A DNA stretch of 64,000 nucleotides from Dyella silvae (GTDB lineage: Bacteria; Pseudomonadota; Gammaproteobacteria; Xanthomonadales; Rhodanobacteraceae). Of the stretch, positions 45,177 through 54,031 are shown piece by piece. The stretch spans positions 806,001-870,000 of the forward strand of contig NZ_JAPJBQ010000001.1 in assembly GCF_026421305.1 (NCBI RefSeq). The letters run 5' to 3'. Positions within the stretch are counted from its first letter, which is position 1. Each line of letters starts with the position of its first letter. The notes under the pieces are model-generated. The model searched no databases and was not told the origin of the DNA. It saw nothing but the letters and a program-made list of their open reading frames with translations. A program made the translations under genes and the position numbers.

Positions 45177-45226
45177 GCGTCACCCACAACGTCACGGTGC
45201 CGGCCATCAGGGCCAGCCGGATGGAC

Positions 45227-45775
45227 TCACTTCAGCGCGTAAATACCCGGCAGGTTACGGCCCTGCTCGTGGTAATCCATACCGAAGCCGAACACGTAGC
45301 GATCGGGCAATTCCACGCCGTTGAAGTCGGCAGCGATCCCTTCGACCAGACGGTCATGCTGCTTGGTGCACAGGCTGGCGATCAGCACGCGGCGTGCACC
45401 ACGACGGGTGCAATCGTCGCGCACCGCTTTCAGCGTGTGCCCCTCGTCGAGAATGTCGTCTACCAGCAGCACGGTGCGACCGGTCAGGTCCACCGCCGGC
45501 TCGCGCAGCCAGTGCAGCTCGCTGCCGGACGTCGCGCCGCGGTAACGGGTGGCATGCACGTAGTCGAACTCGACGTCCGTGCGAATGGCCAACGCCAGGT
45601 GGCCGGCGAAGATCAGTGCACCGTTCATCACGGTGAGAAACACCGCTCGCTCGCCATCCAGCGCCGCATCGATGTGGCGCCCCATATCGGCAATCACCGA
45701 TTCCAGTGCCGGACGATCAAACAGCAGATCGGCGTCCGCGAGCGCTGCGGCCAAAGAAGGGGTTTGAGTAGTCAT
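45227..45775 (-). CDS. hypoxanthine-guanine phosphoribosyltransferase
   Basis: The 182-residue type I phosphoribosyltransferase has the PRPP-binding motif VLLVDDILDEGHTLKAV (about 105-121), a VMNGALIFAGHL strand loop near residue 50, DYVHATRYRGATSGSELHW, and the base-contact ELPDRYVFGFGMDY. It forms IMP or GMP from free base and PRPP. In Lysobacterales the enzyme is often annotated as hypoxanthine-guanine phosphoribosyltransferase, so the symbol (hpt) is not certain. The start at 45775 overlaps the nagZ stop by 4 bases (ATGA). It belongs to the same cluster as MTIP. Confidence 0.9.
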   Translation of the reverse strand: MTTQTPSLAAALADADLLFDRPALESVIADMGRHIDAALDGERAVFLTVMNGALIFAGHLALAIRTDVEFDYVHATRYRGATSGSELHWLREPAVDLTGRTVLLVDDILDEGHTLKAVRDDCTRRGARRVLIASLCTKQHDRLVEGIAADFNGVELPDRYVFGFGMDYHEQGRNLPGIYALK

Positions 45776-46794
45776 GCCAGAGAGTGTCCTTCCACGGGAT
45801 AGAGCGCCGTGACGCGCGCGATGAATCGATCGCGCTGGGGATTGTCGAGTAGTCCTTCCCAGGTGGATGCCACAGCGCCGCGCAACGCAGCCAGCCGCTC
45901 GGGCGAGGTGGCCGCCCGCCCCTGCACCGCTGCCAGGGCTTCTTCGACCACGTCGGGAAAACAGGCCAGTACCAGGTCGCAACCGGCATCGAGATGCGCG
46001 GCCACACGCGCCGCCACGCCACCCGCCGCACCGGCCGCGGCCATGCTGATGTCGTCGCTGATCACGGCACCGTTGAAACCAAGCTCGCTGCGCAGGATGT
46101 CTTTGATCCAGCGGCTGGAGAACCCGGCCGGCTGCGGATCGACCTCGGGGTAGATCACGTGCGCCACCATCACGGCCTCGGCATGGGCCGCCAGGCTTTC
46201 GACGAATGGCACCAGATCGTCGCGACGAATCTCGTCGAGCGAACGCGGGTCGATGGCAGCGGCCTTGTGCGTGTCCACCGCAACCGAGCCATGACCCGGG
46301 AAATGCTTGAGCACCGCAGCCATCCCGCCCAGATGCATACCGCGCACGTAAGCCTGCGCGAGCTCGGCGGTGATCGCGGGGTCCGCATGAAAGGCACGTA
46401 GCCCAATGGCAGCATTACCGCGAGCCAGATCAACCACGGGCGCAAAACTGAAATCCACGCCGCTGGCACGCAGCTCGCTGGACATGACCCAGGCATGCTC
46501 TTCGGCCAGACGTATCGCATCCTCCGGATCGCGGTCGTACACCGCGCCGATTGCGGACAGCGGCGGCAAACGCGTGAAGCCCTCGCGGAAACGCTGCACC
46601 GGACCGCCTTCCTGATCGACGGCGATCAACATGTCGTCGCCACCGGCGCCGCGAATGTCGTCGACCAGCGCCATCAACTGATCGCGCGACTGGAAGTTAC
46701 GGGAAAACAGCACCACGCCAGAGACGCCCGGCGACGTCAGCCACGCATGTTCGGAGGCGGCCAGGGTGGTACCGGCCAGACCAATCATCAGCAT
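45772..46794 (-). CDS. nagZ: beta-N-acetylhexosaminidase (family GH3)
   Basis: The 340-residue cytoplasmic enzyme removes GlcNAc from GlcNAc-anhydroMurNAc peptides during peptidoglycan recycling. GH3 blocks are IAVDQEGGPVQRFREGFT, FAPVVDLARGN, LKHFPGHGSVAVDTHKA (catalytic-loop Asp and His) and FNGAVISDDISMAAA (nucleophile Asp). No signal peptide is present, as expected. The ATG at 46794 is used; upstream in-frame codons to 46836 overlap the CYTH gene. It overlaps the CYTH gene by 7 bases and hpt by 4, giving tight coupling. Confidence 0.96.
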   Translation of the reverse strand: MLMIGLAGTTLAASEHAWLTSPGVSGVVLFSRNFQSRDQLMALVDDIRGAGGDDMLIAVDQEGGPVQRFREGFTRLPPLSAIGAVYDRDPEDAIRLAEEHAWVMSSELRASGVDFSFAPVVDLARGNAAIGLRAFHADPAITAELAQAYVRGMHLGGMAAVLKHFPGHGSVAVDTHKAAAIDPRSLDEIRRDDLVPFVESLAAHAEAVMVAHVIYPEVDPQPAGFSSRWIKDILRSELGFNGAVISDDISMAAAGAAGGVAARVAAHLDAGCDLVLACFPDVVEEALAAVQGRAATSPERLAALRGAVASTWEGLLDNPQRDRFIARVTALYPVEGHSLA

Positions 46795-47315
46795 GACATC
46801 GATTCCCCGGCGGCGTGCCGCTCGTCCGCAGACCACTGTGCATACGGATGGGCAATCAGATTGACGTTGTAGTAACGGGGCAGATGACTGACTTCGCGCC
46901 CGAGCCAGGACGGCCGGGGAAACGATGCGTCCACCGTGACAAGTTCTACCTCGGCGACCACCAGCCCGGCGTTGTCACCGAAAAATTCGTCGATTTCAAA
47001 CAGTACGCCATCCACGGTGACATGGTGCCGGATCTTTTCCAGCACGCCGTCGCACAGTGTGGCAAGCATCTGCTCGGCATCCGCCATCGGCATCGGGTAT
47101 TCGAATTCAGCACGCTCGATACCCAGTTGCGCCGACTTGATGTTGAGCCACGCATGATCGCCTGTACGGCGCACGCGCACGGACGCGCGTGCGGTGCCGT
47201 CACGCAGTGCTTGCGCGCCCACCAGATAACCCTGCGCGATGCGTTCGCTGTGCGTAACCGAAGCACGCCAGCTGTCGTCACTCAGAAGAAATTTGCGTTC
47301 GATCTCAATGCCCAT
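46788..47315 (-). CDS. CYTH-domain (triphosphate tunnel) protein
   Basis: The 175-residue protein has the CYTH signature EIERKFLL at residues 3-10. Alternating charged strands follow (ASVRVRRTGDHAWLNIKS, RAEFEYPMPMADAEQML, VLFEIDEFFGDNAGLVVAEVEL), typical of triphosphate-tunnel metalloenzymes. These hydrolyse inorganic triphosphate or nucleoside triphosphates, while relatives are adenylate cyclases of class IV; the sequence fits the small YgiF/NeuTTM-like triphosphatase type. It starts the cluster ahead of nagZ. RlmD precedes it in the same direction, 65 bases away. Confidence 0.88.
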   Translation of the reverse strand: MGIEIERKFLLSDDSWRASVTHSERIAQGYLVGAQALRDGTARASVRVRRTGDHAWLNIKSAQLGIERAEFEYPMPMADAEQMLATLCDGVLEKIRHHVTVDGVLFEIDEFFGDNAGLVVAEVELVTVDASFPRPSWLGREVSHLPRYYNVNLIAHPYAQWSADERHAAGESMSC

Positions 47316-47380
47316 GCTGCAACCGATAGTGGGGTATGTGATGTGGCCATGAAGGAAGCCAGACCCTTCACGCCTCGGAC

Positions 47381-48694
47381 TTAGCGCTCGAACAGCGCAA
47401 TCGACTCCACATGGGCCGTATGCGGGAACATATCCATCACGCCCGCCGCACTCAAGCGAAAGCCGTGCTTCTGAACCAGAATACCGGCGTCACGCGCCAA
47501 CGAGCCCGGGTGACACGAAACGTACACAATGCGCTGCGTTTCCTTATGCGGCAAGTAGTCGAGCACCTTGTCGGCACCTGCACGCGGCGGGTCGAGCAAC
47601 AGCTTGTCCCACGGCTGCTTCGCCCAATGGGTGTGCCGCTGGTCTTCGAACAGGTTGGCCACCTCGAAGCGTGCGTGGGTGATGCCATTGCGCGCTGCGT
47701 TTTCCGCTGCGCGTTCGACCAGGCCGTGCTCGCCTTCCACGCCCACCACCTCGGCCACGCGGCGGCCGATCGGCAAGGTGAAATTGCCCAGCCCACAGAA
47801 CAGGTCCAGCACGCGATCGTTCGGCTGCGGATCGAGCAGCTCCATTGTGCGAGCCATCATGCGGCGGTTCATGCCGGCATTGACCTGCACGAAGTCCAGC
47901 GGACGGAACTCCAGCTCGACATCTTCAATGGACGCATCGCCACTGGGAATGCGGAAGGCAAGACGCGGGTGCTCCGGCCACAGCGGATGCACGCTCGTTA
48001 CACCACCGGGTTGCAGGTAAATGGCAAAACCGTGCTGCTTGCCGAACGCGATGAGCGCAGCCTGGTCGCGCTCACTCAGGGGCGACATGTGGCGAAACAC
48101 CAGCGCCACGGTATCGTCGCCCGCGGCAAATTCGATCTGCGGAATATCGTTGGCCGCATCCATGCTGCTCACCAGCTCTGCCAGCAGCCCGATCTTAGGA
48201 CCGAGAGCCGGATGCACCACTTCGCACCGGCTGATGTCGGCGACAAAGCGAGGGTTGCTCTCTTCGCGAAAACCCACCAGCACGCGGCCTTTCTTGGCCA
48301 CCGAGCGCACTGACAAACGTCCCTTGCGGCGATAGCCCCACGGCTCGTCGGTGAGTGGCGGCAGCCACATTGCCGGTTCAACCTTGCCGATACGCTCGAA
48401 GTTATCTTTCAGAACCCGCTGCTTCACTTCGATCTGCGACACGGCATCCAGATGCTGCAACGAGCAGCCGCCGCACTGGCCGAAATGCTGGCAACGTGGT
48501 TCCACGCGATGCGGTGAGCGGGTGATCAGTTGCACCACCTCCGCTTCGTCGTAATGACGGTGGCGCTTGCGGATGCTGAGCTTCACTTCCTCGCCGAGCA
48601 GCGCGCCGCTGACGAACACGGCCTTGCCGTCGATGCGCGTAACGCCTTTACCGTCGTGGCTAAGGTCAGTGATGGTGGCTTCGAATTCTTTCAT
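47381..48694 (-). CDS. rlmD: 23S rRNA (uracil-C5)-methyltransferase RlmD
   Basis: The 437-residue SAM-dependent enzyme makes m5U1939 in 23S rRNA. An N-terminal TRAM domain (about 1-60) precedes a [4Fe-4S] cluster with Cys ligands in CQHFGQCGGCSLQHL. The methyltransferase core has NAGMNRRMMART, DLFCGLGNFTLPIGRR, LLDPPRAGADKVLDYL and the nucleophile Cys in IVYVSCHPGSLARD. Motif order matches RlmD (RumA). The start ATG at 48694 gives a normal TRAM start. It is separated from the YdbL-like gene by a terminator. Confidence 0.96.
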   Translation of the reverse strand: MKEFEATITDLSHDGKGVTRIDGKAVFVSGALLGEEVKLSIRKRHRHYDEAEVVQLITRSPHRVEPRCQHFGQCGGCSLQHLDAVSQIEVKQRVLKDNFERIGKVEPAMWLPPLTDEPWGYRRKGRLSVRSVAKKGRVLVGFREESNPRFVADISRCEVVHPALGPKIGLLAELVSSMDAANDIPQIEFAAGDDTVALVFRHMSPLSERDQAALIAFGKQHGFAIYLQPGGVTSVHPLWPEHPRLAFRIPSGDASIEDVELEFRPLDFVQVNAGMNRRMMARTMELLDPQPNDRVLDLFCGLGNFTLPIGRRVAEVVGVEGEHGLVERAAENAARNGITHARFEVANLFEDQRHTHWAKQPWDKLLLDPPRAGADKVLDYLPHKETQRIVYVSCHPGSLARDAGILVQKHGFRLSAAGVMDMFPHTAHVESIALFER

Positions 48695-48711
48695 GGGGTC
48701 TCAAAACGCAG

Positions 48712-48739
48712 GCGCCCGGGTCATGAGGATCCCGGGCGC
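48712..48739 (-). terminator. rho-independent terminator after the YdbL-like gene
   Basis: A perfect 9-base-pair stem GCGCCCGGG/CCCGGGCGC with a 10-base loop is followed on the minus strand by CTGCGTTTTGAG. It ends the ydbH-ydbL-type operon before rlmD. Confidence 0.85.
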
Positions 48740-48767
48740 GACAATCGGGTAAGGCGGGGCGAACGGC

Positions 48768-49373
48768 TTACTTCTGCTTCCAGGCGCCCGAAGAGTCCTG
48801 ATAATACCAGCCCGCACGTGCCCGCTCGATCCAGCCCTTGGCGAACGTAGCGCGGATCTGCGCCTCCCACTCCGGATGGTTGTTGGCGTTGGCCACTTCA
48901 CGGTAAAGCGCGTTGCGGTCGCGGTTCTCGTCGGCAACGGCAGCACTCACGCTCGCACGCTGGTCGAGAGGCAGCTTGGCCGCGTCGCGCACGGCCACCA
49001 GGCCATCTTGCGTAAAACCGATGACGCCACTGTTGAACAGGGGGGCAAGCGTATTGCTGAAGCGATCGCGCATGCGGCCATGGATGGCGTCGGTCGTCGG
49101 GGTCTGGATACGGATATTGGGCGCGTCGGCCGCGTAAGCCGCAGGAATCAGCAGATCCAGCAACATGGCCGACGGCTGGCTGCTTTTCTTGGGCGGTGCG
49201 GGCGGCTGATCGCTCTTGGGTGCGGGCGCCGGCGCAGTATTTTCGAGCACGGTACCAATGAACTGGTCGGCGGCCTTCTGCGCCGCAGCCTCAGGGAAGT
49301 ACACATTGATCGTGACGCACCCCACCAGTGCGACCAGGCACGTGGTCAACAATCCATAGATGAGCTTGCGCAT
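48768..49373 (-). CDS. YdbL-like (DUF1318) lipoprotein, probably standing in for YnbE
   Basis: The 201-residue protein is a predicted lipoprotein: lipobox LVGC with Cys19 and no Asp at +2, so outer-membrane sorting is expected. Right after the Cys is VTINVYFPEAAAQKAADQF, then a Pro-rich linker (about 45-66), a second hydrophobic AYAAD stretch, and a DUF1318-like helical domain (about 105-195) ending GWYYQDSSGAWKQK, comparable to the GQWVKK end of YdbL. In E. coli YdbL is a separate periplasmic protein and YnbE a small lipoprotein; here one lipoprotein covers both places. It follows ydbH by 48 bases. Confidence 0.75.
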   Translation of the reverse strand: MRKLIYGLLTTCLVALVGCVTINVYFPEAAAQKAADQFIGTVLENTAPAPAPKSDQPPAPPKKSSQPSAMLLDLLIPAAYAADAPNIRIQTPTTDAIHGRMRDRFSNTLAPLFNSGVIGFTQDGLVAVRDAAKLPLDQRASVSAAVADENRDRNALYREVANANNHPEWEAQIRATFAKGWIERARAGWYYQDSSGAWKQK

Positions 49374-49421
49374 GTTCTACAACTCCTTCGGGGGTGGAGA
49401 CTCACCGCTGGGTGAGAGCGT

Positions 49422-51443
49422 TCAATGGACTTCCGGTCCGTTGCCTTGAATGGCGGCTTTCACGCGCCGGACCAAGGTGGGCCAGTCCACCTGGGTCTGA
49501 TGGCCAATCACCTGCAAATGCGGCAGGCCGCTACCTTCGACGATAGTGTAGCCATCCGCATCGTTATCCAGACCACCCATATGACATACGGAGGCCTGCA
49601 AGGTGCAATTGAGGCCGATACGTTTGTAACCAAACGTTTTGAACAGCTTCAGCACCGCGCCCTGCAGACCCGCTGCCATGCCGCCACCGCCCACCGCCGT
49701 GAGATTGTTCACCGCGCGCTGACTGATGCGCCCGCCGCTACCGGCGAGCAGATTGGCTTTGAACGCCACAGGGTTCCAGTTGACCAGACGTAGCTCGTCG
49801 ATGGAGCCGTCCATACGTCCGGTGATACTGCCGAAATCGAACACGCTGGTCATCGCCCCCAGATCGAGCTGACGCAGTTGTACGTCACCGGTGAGCACCG
49901 GACTGGGACCAAACGGCCCTTGCAAGGTAAGCCGCGTGATATCGACAAAGCCGTCGAACACGCTCACCGACAGGCCGCCATCGAGCTCGATGCGGTCATC
50001 GACGAGGCGCAGCGCAGGAATGGCGCCACCGAGCGTACCCGGGAACTCCGGCCAGCCCATGGCTTTTGAGAACGCCGCCATGTCGATGCCCGTGAAGGCC
50101 AGTGACGTGGTCAGTCGACGCCCCCTTGCGGCAGCCGGGCGCCACTCCAGATCGCCCACGCGTACACGGCCATTGAGCAACGGTACTTCGACCGCGCGCT
50201 GCAGGCTCAACGAGCCACCTCGGCTCTGCCAGCGGGATTGCGCCGCGCCGTTGGCCATCTTGTAGACCTGCAATGACTGCCAGCCCAGGGTGGTCGCCGG
50301 GCGTTCGCCATCGGTGGTCCAGTCCATCCCGCCACGCAGGCCTTTCGCTGCGAGCCGCCCTTCGCCATCCGCGAAATCCAGACCATCGGTATCGAAAGCG
50401 AAGCTGCGCAATCCGCTGGCTTCGAGATCGAGGCTGCCGCTCAACTGCCCGGCCACATGCATATCGCGCATGCCCAGCGTTGCCAACCAGGCCTGACCGT
50501 ACCGCTGATACGCGGCTGGGAACCGCGCCTGCACTCGTTCCAGCTTGAGTTTCTGCAACTCGCCCTTGGCATTGAAACTCATGGCGCCATCCAGCTGGAG
50601 GGCGTCGGCGTCAGCCACGCGCAGCCGCGTCAACTCCACGGCACCGTTACGCGTCGTAGCCGCCAGGCCCAATTGCACGGGGTGATCAGGCAGATGGGCA
50701 AAGATGGGGCCAAGCAGCAGCTCGCCACCGCGCAGGCTGGCATCCAGGTCGATGCGCGACGGGGAACCCGTGGTGTCGATGTTGAGCCGGCCGTTGCCAT
50801 TGACCGACTGCCCAGCCAACGTGCCGCTGGCCGTATCAAACCCGCCCCCGCTCAGCGCGAACTGGCCGGACGCCTGCAGACCCTTATCGGCCAGATCCAG
50901 CGCCATATCCGCATCAAGCTTGCCGCCTGTGGCGCGACCGGACCACACCGTGCTCAACAAACCCTGCAGCCAGACGGCAGGCACGCCCTTGAGGCTGATT
51001 TGCGCGTGGGTAGGCTGATCCAGCGGCAACGCCGTGCTGGCCTGGGCCGCCCCCTGGGTGATATCGATTTCCAGCGTATTGGCGGCCTCGTCAATCACCA
51101 TGGTGACTTTGGCGTTGCTCAACGCGCCGCCCGGCGCACCCGCCAGCTGCGCGGTGCCATCGAACAGCCAGCGCATATGTGTGTCGCGCTGCAAGACGCC
51201 CTTGAGATCCACGCCGATGCGCTTCCAGCCCATCGATGGCACGTCGGCTTTGGCGGCTTTCAGGTTGAGCATCAGCCCACCCTGGCCGTCCTCGCCGATC
51301 TGGGTCTGGACGTCCTGCATCTTCAGGCCGGGTATGCTGACCGCCTTGGCGCCCAACGCGATGTCAGCCCGGGCGGGCAGCACGAGACCCATCCAGATCA
51401 GGATGCCGAGACTGAGCAATAGGTAGCTTGATGTGGAACGCAT
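49422..51443 (-). CDS. YdbH-family AsmA-like intermembrane protein
   Basis: The 673-residue protein has an N-terminal hydrophobic anchor or signal (about 7-24) and a long repetitive beta-strand body typical of AsmA-like proteins. It ends in the YdbH-type segment ISQRAVNNLTAVGGGG, KTFGYKRIGLNCTLQASVC and GSGLPHLQVIGHQTQVDWP. E. coli YdbH, YhdP and TamB bridge the inner and outer membranes and carry phospholipids outward. The ATG at 51443 is used; an alternative ATG 18 bases upstream exists. It is shorter than E. coli YdbH (about 880). The lipoprotein gene downstream is its likely partner. Confidence 0.85.
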   Translation of the reverse strand: MRSTSSYLLLSLGILIWMGLVLPARADIALGAKAVSIPGLKMQDVQTQIGEDGQGGLMLNLKAAKADVPSMGWKRIGVDLKGVLQRDTHMRWLFDGTAQLAGAPGGALSNAKVTMVIDEAANTLEIDITQGAAQASTALPLDQPTHAQISLKGVPAVWLQGLLSTVWSGRATGGKLDADMALDLADKGLQASGQFALSGGGFDTASGTLAGQSVNGNGRLNIDTTGSPSRIDLDASLRGGELLLGPIFAHLPDHPVQLGLAATTRNGAVELTRLRVADADALQLDGAMSFNAKGELQKLKLERVQARFPAAYQRYGQAWLATLGMRDMHVAGQLSGSLDLEASGLRSFAFDTDGLDFADGEGRLAAKGLRGGMDWTTDGERPATTLGWQSLQVYKMANGAAQSRWQSRGGSLSLQRAVEVPLLNGRVRVGDLEWRPAAARGRRLTTSLAFTGIDMAAFSKAMGWPEFPGTLGGAIPALRLVDDRIELDGGLSVSVFDGFVDITRLTLQGPFGPSPVLTGDVQLRQLDLGAMTSVFDFGSITGRMDGSIDELRLVNWNPVAFKANLLAGSGGRISQRAVNNLTAVGGGGMAAGLQGAVLKLFKTFGYKRIGLNCTLQASVCHMGGLDNDADGYTIVEGSGLPHLQVIGHQTQVDWPTLVRRVKAAIQGNGPEVH

Positions 51444-51487
51444 GACGCGCCATTCTGCCAAAAACAGCTGAACGACACGGACTAGTC

Positions 51488-52243
51488 ATGTTCAACACGC
51501 TTCCTGGCGACCCTTCGCAGGCTCCTGCCGCACCCGAAACCGTCCGCGCCCTCGTGGCGGATGATGACGCCAGCAGCCGTCTTTTCCTTGTGGAGGCCTT
51601 GCGGGGCCTGGGTCTGGAGGCCCGGGCCTGCAACGATGGCCAGGCTGCTATCGCCTTGGCTCACGACGAAGCGTTCGACCTGCTGCTGCTGGATTGCCGG
51701 ATGCCCGGCGCCGGTGCCGAAGAAGTGCTTGCCGCGTTGAGGCGGGATCCCGAGGCGCTCTCCAGTGACTGCACGGCCGTAGCCACCAGTGCCGAGATGG
51801 ATGCCTCGGAGCGACAGCGCCTGCTGGCGGCCGAGTTCAGCGAAGTGCTGCAGAAGCCCTGCAACGTTGCCGATCTGCGCCGCATCCTGACCCTGGTCCA
51901 GGCAGGTGCCGGCGCGATGCCTCTACTGGATGACGCGCAGGCCTTGGCGACCATGGGTGATTCGGATGTAGTGAAGGCCATGCGCACGCTGTTGCGTGCC
52001 GAACTGGTAGGCCTTTATCAGGATCTGGACGCGCTGCGGGAAGACACCGAAGCCCTTGCCGGACGCCTGCACCGACTGCGCTCTTCCTGCGGATTCTGTG
52101 GCGCGACCGCCTTGGGCACCCAGGCCACCGTGCTGCAACGCCATCTCAAGCTCGGTCACTCGGGATCGATGGCGCCACTGTCGCGCTTCCGCCGTTCGCT
52201 ACTGGCCACGATCGAGGCACTCGAATCCAGCGGCGCGGCCTGA
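51488..52243 (+). CDS. response regulator with C-terminal Hpt-like domain
   Basis: The 251-residue protein has a receiver domain (about 18-138) with the acidic pocket D25/D26, the phosphoacceptor D69 (LLLLDCRMPG), S101 and K123 (QKP). A four-helix region (about 150-250) carries LHRLRSSCGFCGA, matching the Hpt pattern H-x-L-K-G-x5-G, with H195 and Arg in place of Lys. Thus receiver and Hpt are fused without a kinase or output domain, the layout of a phosphorelay shuttle. No kinase gene is adjacent; it may serve an orphan hybrid kinase. It converges on recO. Confidence 0.82.
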   Translation: MFNTLPGDPSQAPAAPETVRALVADDDASSRLFLVEALRGLGLEARACNDGQAAIALAHDEAFDLLLLDCRMPGAGAEEVLAALRRDPEALSSDCTAVATSAEMDASERQRLLAAEFSEVLQKPCNVADLRRILTLVQAGAGAMPLLDDAQALATMGDSDVVKAMRTLLRAELVGLYQDLDALREDTEALAGRLHRLRSSCGFCGATALGTQATVLQRHLKLGHSGSMAPLSRFRRSLLATIEALESSGAA

Positions 52244-52259
52244 GCCACATCCCCGTCCG

Positions 52260-52973
52260 CTAACGCTGTCGCGACAACGCCACGCCCAGCACCTGCCAGG
52301 CACGCAACTCGCCGCCGCCCAGATGATGCCGAATCACTTCGCGCATCATCACCCGTAGCGCTGACAGGCCCACCGCATCGGGTTGCCGGTCCTCGGAAAG
52401 TGCAAGCAGATCATCGCCTCGCAGCGCATGTGGCGTGCCGGGACGGCAAGGCGAAGGCCCCTCTTCCACCAAGTAGCGATACAGCTGGCCAGGCTCCACC
52501 GGTTCGCCGGATTCACCTTCGAACTCGAGTTGCAGGCCATAGCCAATGGCGTCCAGCAGATCACGCTCAAAACGCCGCAAGGTCCACGCCAACGGCTCGG
52601 TACTGGCCAGGCGCGGTAGCGTTCGTGCGTAGGCATCGAACAAGGCGGGATGCGGGTCCTGGCGCCCGGTCAGTCGTACGGCCAGCTCATTGAGATAAAG
52701 CCCGGCGAGGCCGGCATCGCCCAACAGACGCAATGGCGCACTCGTGCTCTCGGCACCCAGCAGGGTCGCGAGCTCTCCCCGCAACAACATATCGAGGGCC
52801 AGCGGCTGGAAGGGCTCCAGCTGAGCTCGCTGCAGGCGCGCGCGCTCGCGCCGCACGCCCCGCGCCACCACACCGATGCGGCCGTAGTCACGTGTCAGGC
52901 ATTCGAGCAGCATGGATGTTTCGCGGTAAGGCCGCGAATGCAGGACGTAGGCCGGCTGCTGCTCGATGCGCAT
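52260..52973 (-). CDS. recO: DNA repair protein RecO
   Basis: The 237-residue protein has the N-terminal OB-fold (about 1-80; AYVLHSRPYRETSMLLECLTRDYG split by RIGVVARGVRR) and a helical C-terminal domain (AGLYLNELAVRL, TLRRFERDLLDAIGY), as in RecO. It helps load RecA on SSB-covered DNA together with RecR. The C-terminal Cys zinc motif of some RecO proteins is absent, as in many gammaproteobacteria. It lies 116 bases downstream of era in the rnc-era-recO order. The gap contains no obvious promoter or terminator. Confidence 0.93.
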   Translation of the reverse strand: MRIEQQPAYVLHSRPYRETSMLLECLTRDYGRIGVVARGVRRERARLQRAQLEPFQPLALDMLLRGELATLLGAESTSAPLRLLGDAGLAGLYLNELAVRLTGRQDPHPALFDAYARTLPRLASTEPLAWTLRRFERDLLDAIGYGLQLEFEGESGEPVEPGQLYRYLVEEGPSPCRPGTPHALRGDDLLALSEDRQPDAVGLSALRVMMREVIRHHLGGGELRAWQVLGVALSRQR

Positions 52974-53089
52974 GAGGTGGTTACGATCGAGTACTGCGGA
53001 GCAGACGAAGAGTCAGTGCCAGCGTGCGGTCATCGCCACACCCGAGACGACGATGTGCGCCAGCCCCCTCGCCGTCCATGCCACGCCTC

Positions 53090-54031
53090 TCAGTCCGTGT
53101 AGCCGAACTTCTTGAGCATCGTCTCATCGTCCACCCAGCCTTCGCGCACCTTCACCCACAGGCGCAGGAACACTTTGCGTTCAAAGGTGCGCTCCATGTG
53201 CCGGCGCGCGGCCGTGCCAATAGCCTTGAGCTGCGCACCGCCGTTGCCGATCACAATAGCCTTCTGGCCATCGCGCTCGACCCAGATCACGGCATGGATC
53301 TCGGCAACACCATCGGGTCGATCCGTGAACTGCTCGATCTCCACCGTGGTGGCGTACGGCAGCTCCTGATCCAGACGCAGCATCAGCTGCTCGCGGACCA
53401 TCTCGGCTGCGAGGAAACGCTCGCTGCGGTCGGTGATTTCATCTTCACCGTAAACTGGCGGCTGCACCGGCAGGCGATTGAGAATGCCCAGCTCCAGCTC
53501 CTTGAGCCCCTTCTGCTTCAGCGCGCTGATGTAGAAAACCGCATCAAAACTGTGACTTGCCATCAACTCGGCCACGAATGGCAGCATGGCCGACTTTTCC
53601 TTGGCCAGGTCGACCTTGTTGATCACCAGCAGCCGCGGCACCTTCTGTTCTACCAGCGCGTCGTAAAGCGCCTGATCTTCATCCGTCCAGCGACCGGCTT
53701 CGATCACCTGCACAACCAGATCCACCTCGCTGATCGCCGAGCGGGCAGCACGGTTAAGGCTGCGGTTCATGGCGCGCTTGGCGCCACGATGGAGGCCAGG
53801 CGTATCCACGTACATGATCTGCCCGGCTTCGCTGGTGGCAATGCCCAGAATGCGGTGGCGGGTGGTTTGCGGACGCGGGCTGACGATGGACAGCCGAAAG
53901 CCGATCAGCGCATTGAGCAGCGTGGATTTGCCCACGTTGGGGCGCCCCGCCAATGCCACGGTGCCGCAACGGAAGTCGTCGTGGGGAAGTTCGGCGGGTG
54001 CGCCGAGGTCGAGTTCGTCGTTGTCGTTCAT
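53090..54031 (-). CDS. era: GTPase Era
   Basis: The 313-residue GTPase binds the 3' end of 16S rRNA during 30S assembly. The G domain (about 20-185) has G1 [10 protein letters not shown]2 region PQTTRH, G3 DTPG and G4 NKVD. A C-terminal KH domain (about 215-310) has the GxxG-like [11 protein letters not shown]. An N-terminal extension of about 20 acidic residues is not universal. The start codon overlaps the rnc stop by 4 bases, so era is translated with rnc. Confidence 0.97.
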   Translation of the reverse strand: MNDNDELDLGAPAELPHDDFRCGTVALAGRPNVGKSTLLNALIGFRLSIVSPRPQTTRHRILGIATSEAGQIMYVDTPGLHRGAKRAMNRSLNRAARSAISEVDLVVQVIEAGRWTDEDQALYDALVEQKVPRLLVINKVDLAKEKSAMLPFVAELMASHSFDAVFYISALKQKGLKELELGILNRLPVQPPVYGEDEITDRSERFLAAEMVREQLMLRLDQELPYATTVEIEQFTDRPDGVAEIHAVIWVERDGQKAIVIGNGGAQLKAIGTAARRHMERTFERKVFLRLWVKVREGWVDDETMLKKFGYTD

